Of a DNA stretch of 64,000 nt, positions 9,161 through 18,119 are shown piece by piece. Position numbers and translations under genes: made by a program. The notes under the pieces were generated by a model. It did no database searches. It saw only the letters and a list, made by a program, of their open reading frames with translations, and was not told the DNA's origin. The first letter of the stretch is position 1. Every line of letters starts with the position of its first letter. Source of the DNA: Variovorax dokdonensis (GTDB lineage Bacteria; Pseudomonadota; Gammaproteobacteria; Burkholderiales; Burkholderiaceae_C); contig NZ_JASZYV010000001.1 of the NCBI RefSeq assembly GCF_030316895.1, forward strand, positions 1,240,001 through 1,304,000, read 5' to 3'.

Positions 9161-10021
9161 TTAGGCCAGTTCGATGGCCACTGGCTGGTGGTCCGACACC
9201 TGCGTGTTGCCGTCGACCTCGATGCGCCGCAGGCGTGGGGCGAGCGCCTCGCTCAGGAAGACGAAATCGCAGGCGACGGGGTCCGGTCCGTAGCGCCGGT
9301 CGAACAGACGGAAGGTGGGGGCGTGCGGCGCATCGCCATGCGCGACGCGCCAGGCGTCCTGCAGGTGGCGTCGCGTTCCGGCGATGGGCTCGAAGCCCTC
9401 GACCATCTCCGCATAGGCCGGATCGGTGGGCGCCATGTTGAAGTCGCCGCAGATCACCGCCTGCTCGGTATGCAGCTTGGCCTGGAAAGGGCCGGCGTCG
9501 CCTTCTTCGCGCCTGGGCGGCGCCAGGGTCTGCGCGCAGGCCTGCGCATGCAGTTCGCGCAACGCCACCGCCTGTGCCATGCGCTGCGTGGACGAGTAGT
9601 ACTCCAGGTGCGTGGTCATCACGCGAATCGCGCCCAGGTCGGGGTCGATCACCGTCACGCTGGTGCACATGCGCGGCATGCTGGGCTGATCGGGGTCGGC
9701 GGGCCAGGGCAGGGCGTGGTGCTGAATCCGTGCCACCGGCAGCCGCGTGGCGATCAGGTTGCCGAAGCGCTGGCGCTTGCCGTGGGCGTCGATCTCGTCG
9801 ACCGCAGCGCCGAAGAACACGGCAAAGCCCGGCAGCAGGCCTTGCAACTGCATCGGCTGGTCGCCGGGATGGCCGGGCATGTCGTCGAAGCCTTGGGCGA
9901 TCTCCTGCAGGCACAGCACGTCGAAGTCGGCCATGGCACGCGCGCCTTCGACGATGCGCTCGGGGTTCACGATGCCGTCGAGGCCACGGCACCACTGGGT
10001 GTTCCAGGTGACGAGTTTCAT
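9161..10021 (-). CDS. endonuclease/exonuclease/phosphatase (EEP) family protein
   Basis: 286 residues. The EEP fold is shown by W-N-T-Q-W near residue 6, L-C-L-Q-E-I (metal-binding Glu) near 41, T-T-H-L-E (His) in the middle, C-G-D-F-N-M (Asp/Asn) near 192, and S-D-H-Q-P-V at the end (Asp-His pair). Members cut phosphodiesters in nucleic acids, inositol phosphates or lipids. The gene starts one base before the ugpE stop region, so it is last in the ugp transcript. There it takes the place that the glycerophosphodiesterase ugpQ has in other bacteria. A role in releasing phosphate-containing substrates is inference. Confidence 0.85.
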   Translation of the reverse strand: MKLVTWNTQWCRGLDGIVNPERIVEGARAMADFDVLCLQEIAQGFDDMPGHPGDQPMQLQGLLPGFAVFFGAAVDEIDAHGKRQRFGNLIATRLPVARIQHHALPWPADPDQPSMPRMCTSVTVIDPDLGAIRVMTTHLEYYSSTQRMAQAVALRELHAQACAQTLAPPRREEGDAGPFQAKLHTEQAVICGDFNMAPTDPAYAEMVEGFEPIAGTRRHLQDAWRVAHGDAPHAPTFRLFDRRYGPDPVACDFVFLSEALAPRLRRIEVDGNTQVSDHQPVAIELA

Positions 10022-10022
10022 C

Positions 10023-10868
10023 TCACTTGATCCCTGCTCGCATGAAGCTTTGGACGAACTGCCGCTGGAATAGCAGGAAGGCCACCAGCAGCGGCGCGGA
10101 CGTCATCAGTGTGGCGGCAGTGATGATCGACCAGTCCACGCCCTGATCCACCGACGAGAACACCTGCAGGCCCACTGTGAGCGGCCGGGCGTTGACGCTG
10201 TTGGTCACGATCAAGGGCCATAGGAAGTTGTTCCAGTGAAAGCTCACCGACACGAGTGCGAAGGCGGTGTAGACCGGCCGCGCCAGCGGCACGTAGACGC
10301 GCCACAGGATCTGCAGCGGGCCGGCGCCTTCCACGCGGGCGGCCTCATCCAGCTCCTTGGGCACGCCCAGGAACGTCTGGCGCAACAGGAAGATCGCAAA
10401 GGCGGAGGCGAAATAAGGCAGGCCGATGGCCAGCAGCGTGTCGACCAGGCCGAGGCGCGCCATGGTCTTGTAGTTCTCCACCACCAGGATGTCGGGCATG
10501 ACCATCAATTGCACCAGCACCAAGGCGAAGGCCACGTTGCGGCCGCGGAACTCGTAGCGGGCGAAGGCGTAGGCGGCGAGCGTCGACAGCACCAGTTGCG
10601 CGGCGAGGATCATGAGCACCAGCGCCGTGGTGTTCAGGAAGTAGCGGGCGAACGGTGCCGCCTGCCAGGCGCGCGAAAAGTTCTCCAGCGTGAGCGGCGC
10701 ACTGAGTTCGAAGCGGGTGGAGTATTCGGAAGGATGGAAAGCCGTCCACACCGCATAGGCCAGCGGCAGGATCCACAGCAGGGCGAGCAGCCAGGCCGCC
10801 AGCGCGTCCAGCCAGGTGGGCTCGTTGTAGGCGAGGCGCTGCGCGCGCGATGGGGCGGTGCTCTTCAT
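10023..10868 (-). CDS. ugpE: ABC transporter permease, UgpE type
   Basis: 281 residues with six predicted membrane helices. The ABC permease EAA-like loop is visible as E-L-D-E-A-A-R-V-E-G-A-G near residue 180. It belongs to the MalG/UgpE group of carbohydrate-type permeases. The ATG overlaps the stop of ugpA by four bases (ATGA), so the two permease subunits should be translated in equal amounts. Together with UgpA it forms the inner-membrane channel powered by UgpC. The substrate sn-glycerol-3-phosphate is inferred from family resemblance only. Confidence 0.88.
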   Translation of the reverse strand: MKSTAPSRAQRLAYNEPTWLDALAAWLLALLWILPLAYAVWTAFHPSEYSTRFELSAPLTLENFSRAWQAAPFARYFLNTTALVLMILAAQLVLSTLAAYAFARYEFRGRNVAFALVLVQLMVMPDILVVENYKTMARLGLVDTLLAIGLPYFASAFAIFLLRQTFLGVPKELDEAARVEGAGPLQILWRVYVPLARPVYTAFALVSVSFHWNNFLWPLIVTNSVNARPLTVGLQVFSSVDQGVDWSIITAATLMTSAPLLVAFLLFQRQFVQSFMRAGIK

Positions 10869-11734
10869 TTGTAGTGCACCCGCCGGTCGAGCACGAAGAA
10901 CTGGAACAGCGCGATGGACGCCAGCACCACCACCAGAACGACGGTGATGGCCGATGCATAGGCCGTGTCCCAGAAGCTGAAGCCCACCTCGTACAGGTGA
11001 TAGAGCAAGAGGATGGAGGCGTTGTCCGGCCCGCCGCGCGTCAAGACGAACAGGTGATCGACCATGCGGAAGGCGTTGATGCAGGCATTGACCAGCACGA
11101 ACAGCGTGGTGGGCATGAGCAGCGGCCAGAGCACGCGCCGGAAGAAGTACCACCGTGATGCGCCCTCGATCGCCGCGGCTTCGCGCAGGCTGGGGTTGAG
11201 CGACTGCAGCGCGGCAAGGTAGAAGATCATGAAGAACCCGGCTTCCTTCCAGATCGCCACCGCCGTGACGGCGCCCAGCGCTGTGGAAGGGCTGCCCAGC
11301 CAGTTGTGCGCGGGCAGACCGAGTGCGCCGGTCAGTCGCTCCAGCAATCCGTACTGGGGCGTGTAGAAGAACAGCCAGATGTTGGCCACCGCGATCATGG
11401 GCAGCACCGTGGGCGTGAAGTAGGCCATGCGCAGGAAGGCGCGGCCGGCGATGCGCTCGTTCACCCACAGCGCCATGACCAGCGCCAGGCCGATGGAGGC
11501 GGGGATGGTGGCGGCGGCAAACCACAGGTTGTTGACCAGCGCCTTCCAGAACACCGGGTCCTCGACCATCACCTGGTAGTTCTCCAGCCCCACCCAGACG
11601 CTCGGCCGTGAGCCCTTGGGCGTGGAATGAAAACTGTCGATGAAGGTCGAGACCGCGGGCCAGTGCGTGAAGGCCACCAGCAGCAGGAGCGCCGGCAGCA
11701 GCATCAGCCAGGCGTGCACAGCGCGCTGCTTCAT
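10865..11734 (-). CDS. ugpA: ABC transporter permease, UgpA type
   Basis: 289 residues, six membrane helices, MalF/UgpA group. The conserved cytoplasmic loop reads S-L-R-E-A-A-A-I-E-G-A-S near residue 205 and contacts the ATPase. It lies between the binding-protein gene and ugpE, with a four-base overlap to ugpE. The 106 bp between ugpB and this gene are GC-rich and contain a hairpin-forming CGCCCCCTGCAAGGGG stretch that could lower readthrough after ugpB, the abundant binding protein. Confidence 0.88.
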   Translation of the reverse strand: MKQRAVHAWLMLLPALLLLVAFTHWPAVSTFIDSFHSTPKGSRPSVWVGLENYQVMVEDPVFWKALVNNLWFAAATIPASIGLALVMALWVNERIAGRAFLRMAYFTPTVLPMIAVANIWLFFYTPQYGLLERLTGALGLPAHNWLGSPSTALGAVTAVAIWKEAGFFMIFYLAALQSLNPSLREAAAIEGASRWYFFRRVLWPLLMPTTLFVLVNACINAFRMVDHLFVLTRGGPDNASILLLYHLYEVGFSFWDTAYASAITVVLVVVLASIALFQFFVLDRRVHYK

Positions 11735-11840
11735 GCAGGCGATCCGTCGCCAGGGCGCCCGCGGAACCGGCGTGGCCGGGCCGCTGGGTGCGCCCCCTGC
11801 AAGGGGCTTGGCGAAATTGCCAGGCAGGGGAGCCCGAGGG

Positions 11841-13136
11841 TCACTTGTAGCTTCTCAGGATGCGGTCCGCTTCGCGCTGGGCGTCTTTCATGGCTTGCTC
11901 GGGCGTCTTCGTGCCGGTGAGCGCGGCTTGAAGGCCGTCGTTCAGCGCCTTGGTCACGCGCTGGTTGTCATGCGTGGAGAACTCCGCCACCGACACCGGC
12001 AACTGGTCGCGCGCCACCAGTGCGGGTGGGAACTCAGCGCCGTATTTCTTGAGCGTGGGGGTCTCGTAGGCAGCGGGCGAGACGGCCACGTAGCCGGTGT
12101 CCATGCTCCACTGCGCGGCGCGTTCGGGCTGGGTGATCCACTTGGCGAACTTGAACGCGGCCTGCTGCTGCTCTGGTGTTGCCTTCTTGAAGATGTAGAA
12201 GTTGCCGCCGCCCGTGGGCGAACCCTTTCGGGCGTTGCCCGGGATCATGCCCACGCCGAAGGGAAATCCGGCGTTCTTGCGGATGTTGGTCAGGTTGCCG
12301 GTCGTCGTGTAGATGATGGCGGCCTTCTTCTCGAAGAAGTCCTTGGGCGTCGTGCCCCACTCGACCACGCCGGGCGGATGGATGCCGGCCTTGCCCAGGT
12401 CTACCCAGTACTGAAGTGCCTCGATCACCTTCGGGTCATCGAACTTCACGGCGGTGCCCGTCTCGTTCGCCAGGATGGCGCCGTTGGGCGTGGTCAGGGT
12501 CTGGAACAGCCAGTAAGGAAAGCCGCTGGATGGAATCTGCACGCCCCACTGCGTGACCTTGCCGTCGGCATCTTTTTTGGTCAGCTTGGTGGCGGCGGTC
12601 TTCAGTTCGGCCCAGTTGGCGGGCGCCTTGTCGGGGTCCAGGCCCGCTTCCTTGAAGGCGTCCTTGTTCCAGTACATCACCACGGTGGAGCGCTGGAAGG
12701 GAATGCCCCAGGTCTTGCCGCCGGTGCGGCTGTTTTGCATGAAGGCGGGGTAGAAGCTGTTCAGCCAGGCCTTGTCTTCCGGCGTCTTGGCGAAGTCGTC
12801 GAAGGGCACGACGGCGTCTTCGTCGATCAGCGTGAACATGTCGGTCGACAGCAGCACCGAGGTGACGGGCGGCGTGCCGGACTTGTGCGCCGTCAGGGCC
12901 TTGACGATGGTCTCCTGGTAGGTGCCGGCATAGATGGGCGAAACCTTGATGCCGGGGTTCTCCTTCATGAAGCCTTCGGCAAAGCCGTCCATCGTCTTGG
13001 CGATGGGGCCGCCCACCGCCACCGGGTAGTAGAAGGAGATTTCGACCGGCGTCTGCGCATGCGCAGGCAGCGTGCCCCACAGGCCGGCAACCAGCAGGGG
13101 CATGGCACAGATCTTGAAAAAGGACTTGCGTTGCAT
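11841..13136 (-). CDS. ugpB: periplasmic substrate-binding protein, UgpB type
   Basis: 431 residues with a clear Sec signal peptide (basic start, hydrophobic core M-P-L-L-V-A-G-L, cleavage after A-H-A). The mature part is a type-1 family solute-binding protein: an F-Y-Y-P start, a D-M-F-T-L-I-D-E segment, P-F-Q-R-S-T-V-V-M-Y-W-N-K and G-G-G-N-F-Y-I-F. These closely resemble UgpB, the glycerol-3-phosphate binding protein. It would deliver substrate to UgpAE. It is second in the leftward transcript after ugpC, 36 bp downstream. A different polyol or sugar phosphate cannot be excluded. Confidence 0.87.
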   Translation of the reverse strand: MQRKSFFKICAMPLLVAGLWGTLPAHAQTPVEISFYYPVAVGGPIAKTMDGFAEGFMKENPGIKVSPIYAGTYQETIVKALTAHKSGTPPVTSVLLSTDMFTLIDEDAVVPFDDFAKTPEDKAWLNSFYPAFMQNSRTGGKTWGIPFQRSTVVMYWNKDAFKEAGLDPDKAPANWAELKTAATKLTKKDADGKVTQWGVQIPSSGFPYWLFQTLTTPNGAILANETGTAVKFDDPKVIEALQYWVDLGKAGIHPPGVVEWGTTPKDFFEKKAAIIYTTTGNLTNIRKNAGFPFGVGMIPGNARKGSPTGGGNFYIFKKATPEQQQAAFKFAKWITQPERAAQWSMDTGYVAVSPAAYETPTLKKYGAEFPPALVARDQLPVSVAEFSTHDNQRVTKALNDGLQAALTGTKTPEQAMKDAQREADRILRSYK

Positions 13137-13172
13137 GTGATCTCTTCTCTCGGTTGGATGAAAAAGAAAGCT

Positions 13173-14189
13173 TCAGTCGATCCGCTGGCCCTGGGCGTCG
13201 AAGCCGTGGGCATCTTGCGGCGACCAGCGCAAGCCGACCTCCTGGCCGGCCTCGGCCTGTTGGCGGCCGTCTGTGCGCACCAGCAGCGACTCGCTGCCGA
13301 TGCGGCAATGCAGGATCAGGTCCGCACCGAGGTATTCGGTGCTCTCGACATGGGCGGGCATGCCGGCCGCATCGAGCGTGATGGCTTCGGGCCTCAGGCC
13401 CAGCGTCGCCGCCCGCACGCCGCTCGGCTGGCTGCTGCCGGCAATGCGGCCATCCTCAAGACGAAGGAGATTCATGGGCGGCGTGCCGATGAAGCGTGCG
13501 GCAAACGTGGTCGCGGGCCGGGCGTACAGCGCCTGCGGCGTGCCGGCCTGCTCGACGTGGCCCCGGCTGAGCAGCACCACCTGGTCGGCCATGCTCATGG
13601 CTTCGGTCTGGTCGTGGGTGACGTAGACCACCGTCAAACCCAGCTTGCGCTGGAGATCGCGCAACTCGCGCCGCATCTCCTGGCGCAGCTGGGCATCGAG
13701 GTTGGACAGCGGCTCGTCCATCAGGCAGACCTTGGCACGCGCCACCAACGCACGCCCCAGGGCCACGCGCTGCTGCTGTCCGCCCGACAGTTGCGAGGGC
13801 TTGCGCTCGAGCAATCCTTCAAGCCCGAGCAGCGCCGCCGCTTCTTCGAGCCGTTCGCGCGCCTGCGCTTTGGGCACCTTGCGCACCGACAGGCCGAAGC
13901 CGATGTTTTGCGCCACGCTCAAGTGAGGGAACAACGCGTAGTTCTGGAAGACCATCGAGATGCCGCGCTCGGCCGGCGGACGATGGGTGACTTCGGTGTC
14001 GTCGATCAGCACATGGCCGCCGGTGGCGCTTTCCAGGCCGGCGATGATGCGCAGCGTGGTGGACTTGCCGCAGCCCGACGGCCCGAGCAAAACGCAGAAG
14101 CTGCCGCTGTCGATTTGCAGGTCGATCGCATGCAATGCAGTGACATCGCCCCAGGACTTCTGGATACCGCGCAGCTCGATGGAGGACAT
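13173..14189 (-). CDS. ugpC: ABC transporter ATP-binding protein, UgpC/MalK type
   Basis: 338 residues. The nucleotide-binding domain has Walker A G-P-S-G-C-G-K-S-T near residue 36, the signature L-S-G-G-Q-Q-Q-R-V-A-L-G-R-A-L, Walker B V-C-L-M-D-E-P-L-S-N-L-D and the H-loop V-T-H-D-Q-T. The last ~100 residues are the OB-fold regulatory domain typical of MalK/UgpC. The start is placed at M-S-S-I-E-L; the longer frame runs into the promoter region shared with phaB. It is first in the leftward operon ugpC-B-A-E, unlike the E. coli order where ugpC follows ugpE. Confidence 0.92.
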   Translation of the reverse strand: MSSIELRGIQKSWGDVTALHAIDLQIDSGSFCVLLGPSGCGKSTTLRIIAGLESATGGHVLIDDTEVTHRPPAERGISMVFQNYALFPHLSVAQNIGFGLSVRKVPKAQARERLEEAAALLGLEGLLERKPSQLSGGQQQRVALGRALVARAKVCLMDEPLSNLDAQLRQEMRRELRDLQRKLGLTVVYVTHDQTEAMSMADQVVLLSRGHVEQAGTPQALYARPATTFAARFIGTPPMNLLRLEDGRIAGSSQPSGVRAATLGLRPEAITLDAAGMPAHVESTEYLGADLILHCRIGSESLLVRTDGRQQAEAGQEVGLRWSPQDAHGFDAQGQRID

Positions 14190-14319
14190 CGAACCAGTAT
14201 AGAAATCTTTGGTGACAATCCGTTGCGGGTCTGCTTGGTGTTTTCCTGAGACGGTCGCGTCAATGAATGTCGGTACAGTGAAAGCGCCCAAAAGGGCATT
14301 GGCAATTTAAGGAACCATC

Positions 14320-15057
14320 ATGAGCAAAAAAGTCGCTTACGTTACCGGAGGCATGGGAGGCATCGGAACCGCCATCTGCCAACGTCTTTTCAAGGACGGG
14401 TTTACCGTCATCGCGGGTTGCGGGCCGACGCGCGACTTCGCCAAGTGGCTGGGTGAGCAAAAGGCGCAGGGCTTCGAGTTCTATGCCTCCGTGGGCAATG
14501 TGGGCGAATGGCAGTCGACGGTCGATGCCTTCACCAAGGCCAAGGCCGAACACGGCACGATCGACGTGCTGGTGAACAACGCCGGCATCACCCGCGATCG
14601 CATGTTTCTCAAGATGACGCGGGAAGACTGGGATGCGGTGATCGAGACCAACCTCAACAGCATGTTCAACGTCACCAAGCAGGTGGTGGGCGACATGGTC
14701 GAGAAGGGCTGGGGCCGCATCATCAACATCTCTTCGGTCAACGGCGAGAAGGGCCAGGCCGGCCAGACCAACTACTCGGCGGCCAAGGCCGGCATGCACG
14801 GCTTCACGATGGCGCTTGCGCAGGAACTGGCCACCAAGGGCGTGACGGTGAACACCGTGAGCCCGGGCTACATCGGCACGGACATGGTGCGGGCCATCCG
14901 CCAGGAGGTGCTCGACAAGATCGTGGCCACCATCCCGGTGCGCCGCCTGGGCGAGCCCGGCGAGATCGCATCGATCTGCTCGTGGCTGGCGAGCGAAGAG
15001 GGTGGCTATTCCACCGGTGCCGATTTCTCCGTCAACGGCGGGCTGCACATGGGCTGA
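14320..15057 (+). CDS. phaB: acetoacetyl-CoA reductase (NADPH-dependent)
   Basis: 245 residues, a short-chain dehydrogenase. The cofactor loop T-G-G-M-G-G-I-G, N-N-A-G-I-T-R-D, catalytic Ser in N-I-S-S-V-N-G and the Y-S-A-A-K pair are visible. The start M-S-K-K-V-A-Y-V-T-G-G-M-G and the R-M-F-L-K-M segment are typical of PhaB. It reduces acetoacetyl-CoA to (R)-3-hydroxybutyryl-CoA for PhaC. AAGGAACC precedes the ATG. It is divergent from ugpC and ends at a strong terminator, so it is probably a single-gene unit. Confidence 0.95.
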   Translation: MSKKVAYVTGGMGGIGTAICQRLFKDGFTVIAGCGPTRDFAKWLGEQKAQGFEFYASVGNVGEWQSTVDAFTKAKAEHGTIDVLVNNAGITRDRMFLKMTREDWDAVIETNLNSMFNVTKQVVGDMVEKGWGRIINISSVNGEKGQAGQTNYSAAKAGMHGFTMALAQELATKGVTVNTVSPGYIGTDMVRAIRQEVLDKIVATIPVRRLGEPGEIASICSWLASEEGGYSTGADFSVNGGLHMG

Positions 15058-15083
15058 CGCGGCGACACGCCCCATCCAGCAAG

Positions 15084-15110
15084 ACCCGCCATCCGGCGGG
15101 TTTTGTTTTT
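15084..15110 (+). terminator. intrinsic terminator of phaB
   Basis: A 7-bp perfect GC stem (ACCCGCC / GGCGGGT) with a four-base loop is followed by TTTGTTTTT, 26 bp after the phaB stop. This is a textbook rho-independent terminator on the plus strand. Confidence 0.9.
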
Positions 15111-15160
15111 CATCTCCCCATGCGGGCGCTGGCGGACCGCTTGCATGGATACTGCGGTTC

Positions 15161-16861
15161 ATGACGCACGGCGCTTCTCTCATCAACACCGTGGCAGCGG
15201 CGCTCGGGCTGGCATTGATCTTCGGCTTCGTGGCAGCGCGGCTGCGGCTTCCGGCATTGGTGGGCTACCTGTTGGCGGGGGTCATCATCGGCCCCTTCAC
15301 GCCGGGTTTCGTGGCCGACGCCGACATCGCCGCGCAACTGGCAGAGATCGGCGTCATGTTGCTCATGTTCGGCGTGGGCCTGCATTTCTCCATCGACGAC
15401 TTGCTTGCGGTTCGCAAGATCGCGGTGCCCGGCGCGCTGGTGCAGATCCTTGCGGCCACGTTGATGGGCGGGGCGCTGGCGTACTTCTGGGAATGGAGCC
15501 TCGGCGCTGCCTTGGTGTTCGGGCTGGCGCTTTCGGTGGCCAGCACCGTGGTGCTGCTGCGTGCGCTGGAAAGCCTGGGCCTGCTCGATACCTACGTGGG
15601 CCGGATTGCGGTCGGCTGGCTGGTGGTGGAAGACCTGGCGATGGTGCTGGTGCTGGTGCTGCTGCCGCCGCTTGCCGAAGTCCTGCTGGACCGTCCGGGT
15701 GCGGGTGGCGTTGGCGCCGATGTCTGGCGCACGCTGGGCGTGACGCTGCTGCAGGTGGGTGCATTCGTGGCGCTGATGCTGGTCGTGGGACGTCGCCTGT
15801 TTCCCTGGCTCCTGTGGCAGGTCACTCGTACCGGTTCGCGCGAACTGTTCACCCTGTGCGTGGTGGCCGCGGGCGTCAGCATTGCCTTTGCGTCGGCGGC
15901 GCTGTTCGGTGTGTCGTTCGCATTGGGTGCGTTCTTTGCCGGCATGGTCCTTCGCGAATCGGAGTTCAGCCATCGCGCGGCGCAGGAGTCGCTGCCGTTG
16001 CGAGACGCTTTCGCGGTCCTGTTCTTCGTGTCGGTGGGCATGCTGTTCGACCCGTGGGTGCTCGTCGAGCGTCCGTTGCAGGTGTTGGCCGTGGTTCTGG
16101 TCATCGTGGTGGGCAAGTCGATCGCGGCGGCCACGCTGGTGCTACTGTTCCGCTACCCGCTGAGTGTGGCGCTTACCGTCAGTGCCAGCCTGGCGCAGAT
16201 CGGTGAGTTCTCGTTCATCCTGGCTGGCCTGGGCGCGTCGCTGGGCTTGCTGCCGGTGGAGGGCCGCAACCTCGTGCTGGCTGGCGCGCTGATCTCGATT
16301 GCGACCAATCCTTTGTGGTTCGCGATGATCGCGCCCTTGCAGCGCTGGCTGCTGGCCAATTCGGCGCTCGCCCGGAAGTTCGAGTCGAGCGTCGATCCAA
16401 TGGCGGAGCTGCCCATGACGACCGACGCCCGCTATCTGTCGCGCCAAGTGGTGCTGGTGGGCTACGGACGCGTGGGCCGGCGCATTGCGGCGGCGCTTCG
16501 GCAGAACGACGTGCCCTTTGTCGTGGCCGACCGCAATCGGGAACTCGTCGAATCGCTGCGCGCCGATGGGCTGGCCGCCGTGTGGGGCGACGCCGCCGAG
16601 CCTTCGGTGCTGGTGCAGGCGCACATCGCGAGAGCGCGGGTGCTGGCCATCGCCACGGCCGACGCCATCGACGCGCGGCAGATGATGGCCACCGCGCGCG
16701 CGCTCAATCCCGACATCGAGATCGTCGTGCGCGGCAACAGCGAAGAGCAGGCGCGCCTGCTGACGCAGGAAGAAGCGACGGTCTTCCTGGGCGAGCAGGA
16801 ACTGGCCCAGTCCATGGCGCGCGATGTGGTGCGCAGGACGTCCGTTCCCGCGCATTCCTGA
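15161..16861 (+). CDS. Kef/YbaL-type monovalent cation:proton antiporter with TrkA-N domain
   Basis: 566 residues. The first ~385 residues form about 12 membrane helices of the CPA2 exchanger family (L-V-G-Y-L-L-A-G-V-I-I-G-P near residue 30, the V-A-S-T-V-V-L-L-R segment, Q-I-G-E-F-S-F-I). After a linker, residues ~420-535 are a Rossmann-type RCK/TrkA-N domain with V-G-Y-G-R-V-G-R and acidic V-A-D-R-N. Such proteins move K+ or Na+ against H+ in the inner membrane, gated by nucleotide binding. The start is the ATG at this position; the open frame further upstream overlaps phaB and its terminator. No ancillary KefF/KefG subunit is nearby. Confidence 0.88.
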   Translation: MTHGASLINTVAAALGLALIFGFVAARLRLPALVGYLLAGVIIGPFTPGFVADADIAAQLAEIGVMLLMFGVGLHFSIDDLLAVRKIAVPGALVQILAATLMGGALAYFWEWSLGAALVFGLALSVASTVVLLRALESLGLLDTYVGRIAVGWLVVEDLAMVLVLVLLPPLAEVLLDRPGAGGVGADVWRTLGVTLLQVGAFVALMLVVGRRLFPWLLWQVTRTGSRELFTLCVVAAGVSIAFASAALFGVSFALGAFFAGMVLRESEFSHRAAQESLPLRDAFAVLFFVSVGMLFDPWVLVERPLQVLAVVLVIVVGKSIAAATLVLLFRYPLSVALTVSASLAQIGEFSFILAGLGASLGLLPVEGRNLVLAGALISIATNPLWFAMIAPLQRWLLANSALARKFESSVDPMAELPMTTDARYLSRQVVLVGYGRVGRRIAAALRQNDVPFVVADRNRELVESLRADGLAAVWGDAAEPSVLVQAHIARARVLAIATADAIDARQMMATARALNPDIEIVVRGNSEEQARLLTQEEATVFLGEQELAQSMARDVVRRTSVPAHS

Positions 16862-16888
16862 AGCCGGGTCAGCCGGTTTGCCCTGCGT

Positions 16889-17296
16889 TCACAAATCTTC
16901 GATCACCAGGCGCCGGTAACGCTCGGCGGCCGAGTACGGCGCCCCACGCACCACGACCATGACCTGCTCGGCAACCGCTGCGTCACGCGTCTTGACGAGA
17001 AGGGCGGCGTGACCTTCTCGCGCCAGCCGCGTGTAGTTGCGAACCGCGGCGGCTTCGGTGCCTGCCGATGGCAGCGGAAAGTCGGCGTTGCGGGTGGTCG
17101 GCGTGATGGTGTCGAGGATCTCCTGAGGCGAGATGAGGTAGACCTCGTCGCCATTGACCACATCGGCGTCGATCAGCTTGTGCCCGATCTGGTTGGCCAC
17201 GTCGATGCTGGGGAACATGATCATGGAGTGCCCGGTGGGATAGAAGATGCCGCCAATGGCGGACGTCATGTGGCTGTCCATCGCGAATCGCTTCAT
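16889..17296 (-). CDS. conserved hypothetical protein, about 135 residues
   Basis: A soluble protein without signal peptide or membrane helix. It starts M-K-R-F-A-M-D-S-H-M and includes G-G-I-F-Y-P-T-G-H, the segment S-P-Q-E-I-L-D-T-I and the ending R-R-L-V-I-E-D-L. A GGGGG stretch precedes the ATG. Codon use is host-like. No family is recognised. It is the left member of a divergent pair with the gene at 17482; the space between them holds a long imperfect palindrome. Function unknown. Confidence 0.65.
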   Translation of the reverse strand: MKRFAMDSHMTSAIGGIFYPTGHSMIMFPSIDVANQIGHKLIDADVVNGDEVYLISPQEILDTITPTTRNADFPLPSAGTEAAAVRNYTRLAREGHAALLVKTRDAAVAEQVMVVVRGAPYSAAERYRRLVIEDL

Positions 17297-17368
17297 GCTG
17301 GCCCCCAGTTCGAGTTGTCGTCGATGGGCTCATTGCAATCCCGCGCGGACCGGAAAGTGATACTAAAG

Positions 17369-17401
17369 CGCGCATTTGTGTCATTTCGTGACAAATTGCG
17401 C
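17369..17401. promoter_or_regulatory. imperfect palindrome between divergent genes
   Basis: The arms GCGCATTTGTGTCA and TGACAAATTGCGC pair with one bulge on each side around a short TTTCG loop. The site lies between the divergent genes ending at 17296 and starting at 17482. Its position and symmetry fit an operator or a regulatory hairpin. No T-tract follows, so it is unlikely to be a terminator. Confidence 0.4.
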
Positions 17402-17481
17402 TAGGTCCGGATGACATGCCCTTTTAGCATTCGTTCATCAAAAGTTTCCTTTCGATTGACATTGAATAACCGGGCGTCGTC

Positions 17482-18054
17482 ATGGATCTGAAATTCTGGG
17501 TTCCAGTGGGCGGCACCGTCCTCATGGGCGTGGCGATCTGGTTCGTCAATCCGGCTTCCATGGAAAGCTGGGCGGCCTGTGTACAGGCAGCGGGCGTTCT
17601 CTTGGCCATTGGTTGGTCGGTGCGCCTGCAGAACCTGCATGCCAACCAGGGCTCGCGCCAGGCTGCGCAGGTGGCGGTCGTTTTCGCCGCGAACATGCAC
17701 TGGGCCTTTCGCGAACTGAACGACGCCTGCATCAAGCGCAGCTGGACGGACTTCGTGGTCAACCGGCGCATCCTCGATGAGATCCTGTCGCAGGGCCGGG
17801 AAGTCTCGCTGCCCATGCTCGAAGGCCGCACGCTGGCCATGATGAGCGACCTGCGCGCCATCGGGGTGGAGGCATTGGAGCTCACCCTGCCGCACACGCC
17901 CGAGGGCAACTGGCGCCATCTGCAGAGCTACTTCGACAAGCGCCTGCCCAACATCGCCGCCTGGCTGATCGCCACCGGCAACCCCCCCGAGGCCAACGGC
18001 CCCACGGACTATCGCGGCCTTCGCACGTCGTTCAGCCAGCTCGGGCCGCTTTGA
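17482..18054 (+). CDS. hypothetical protein with two N-terminal membrane helices
   Basis: 190 residues. Two hydrophobic segments (about residues 5-22 and 29-46) are followed by a soluble helical region with H-W-A-F-R-E-L-N-D-A and an acidic/basic mix. It probably sits in the inner membrane with a cytoplasmic tail. Codon use is host-like. It is the last complete host gene before the integrated element; a GGGGCC-GGC-GGCCCC stem follows its stop. No family recognised. Confidence 0.65.
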   Translation: MDLKFWVPVGGTVLMGVAIWFVNPASMESWAACVQAAGVLLAIGWSVRLQNLHANQGSRQAAQVAVVFAANMHWAFRELNDACIKRSWTDFVVNRRILDEILSQGREVSLPMLEGRTLAMMSDLRAIGVEALELTLPHTPEGNWRHLQSYFDKRLPNIAAWLIATGNPPEANGPTDYRGLRTSFSQLGPL

Positions 18055-18119
18055 GCCGAGGGGCCGGCGGCCCCGAACGACATCGGGTTGGCACAATCGG
18101 GGTTTACAGAAATTGCCCG

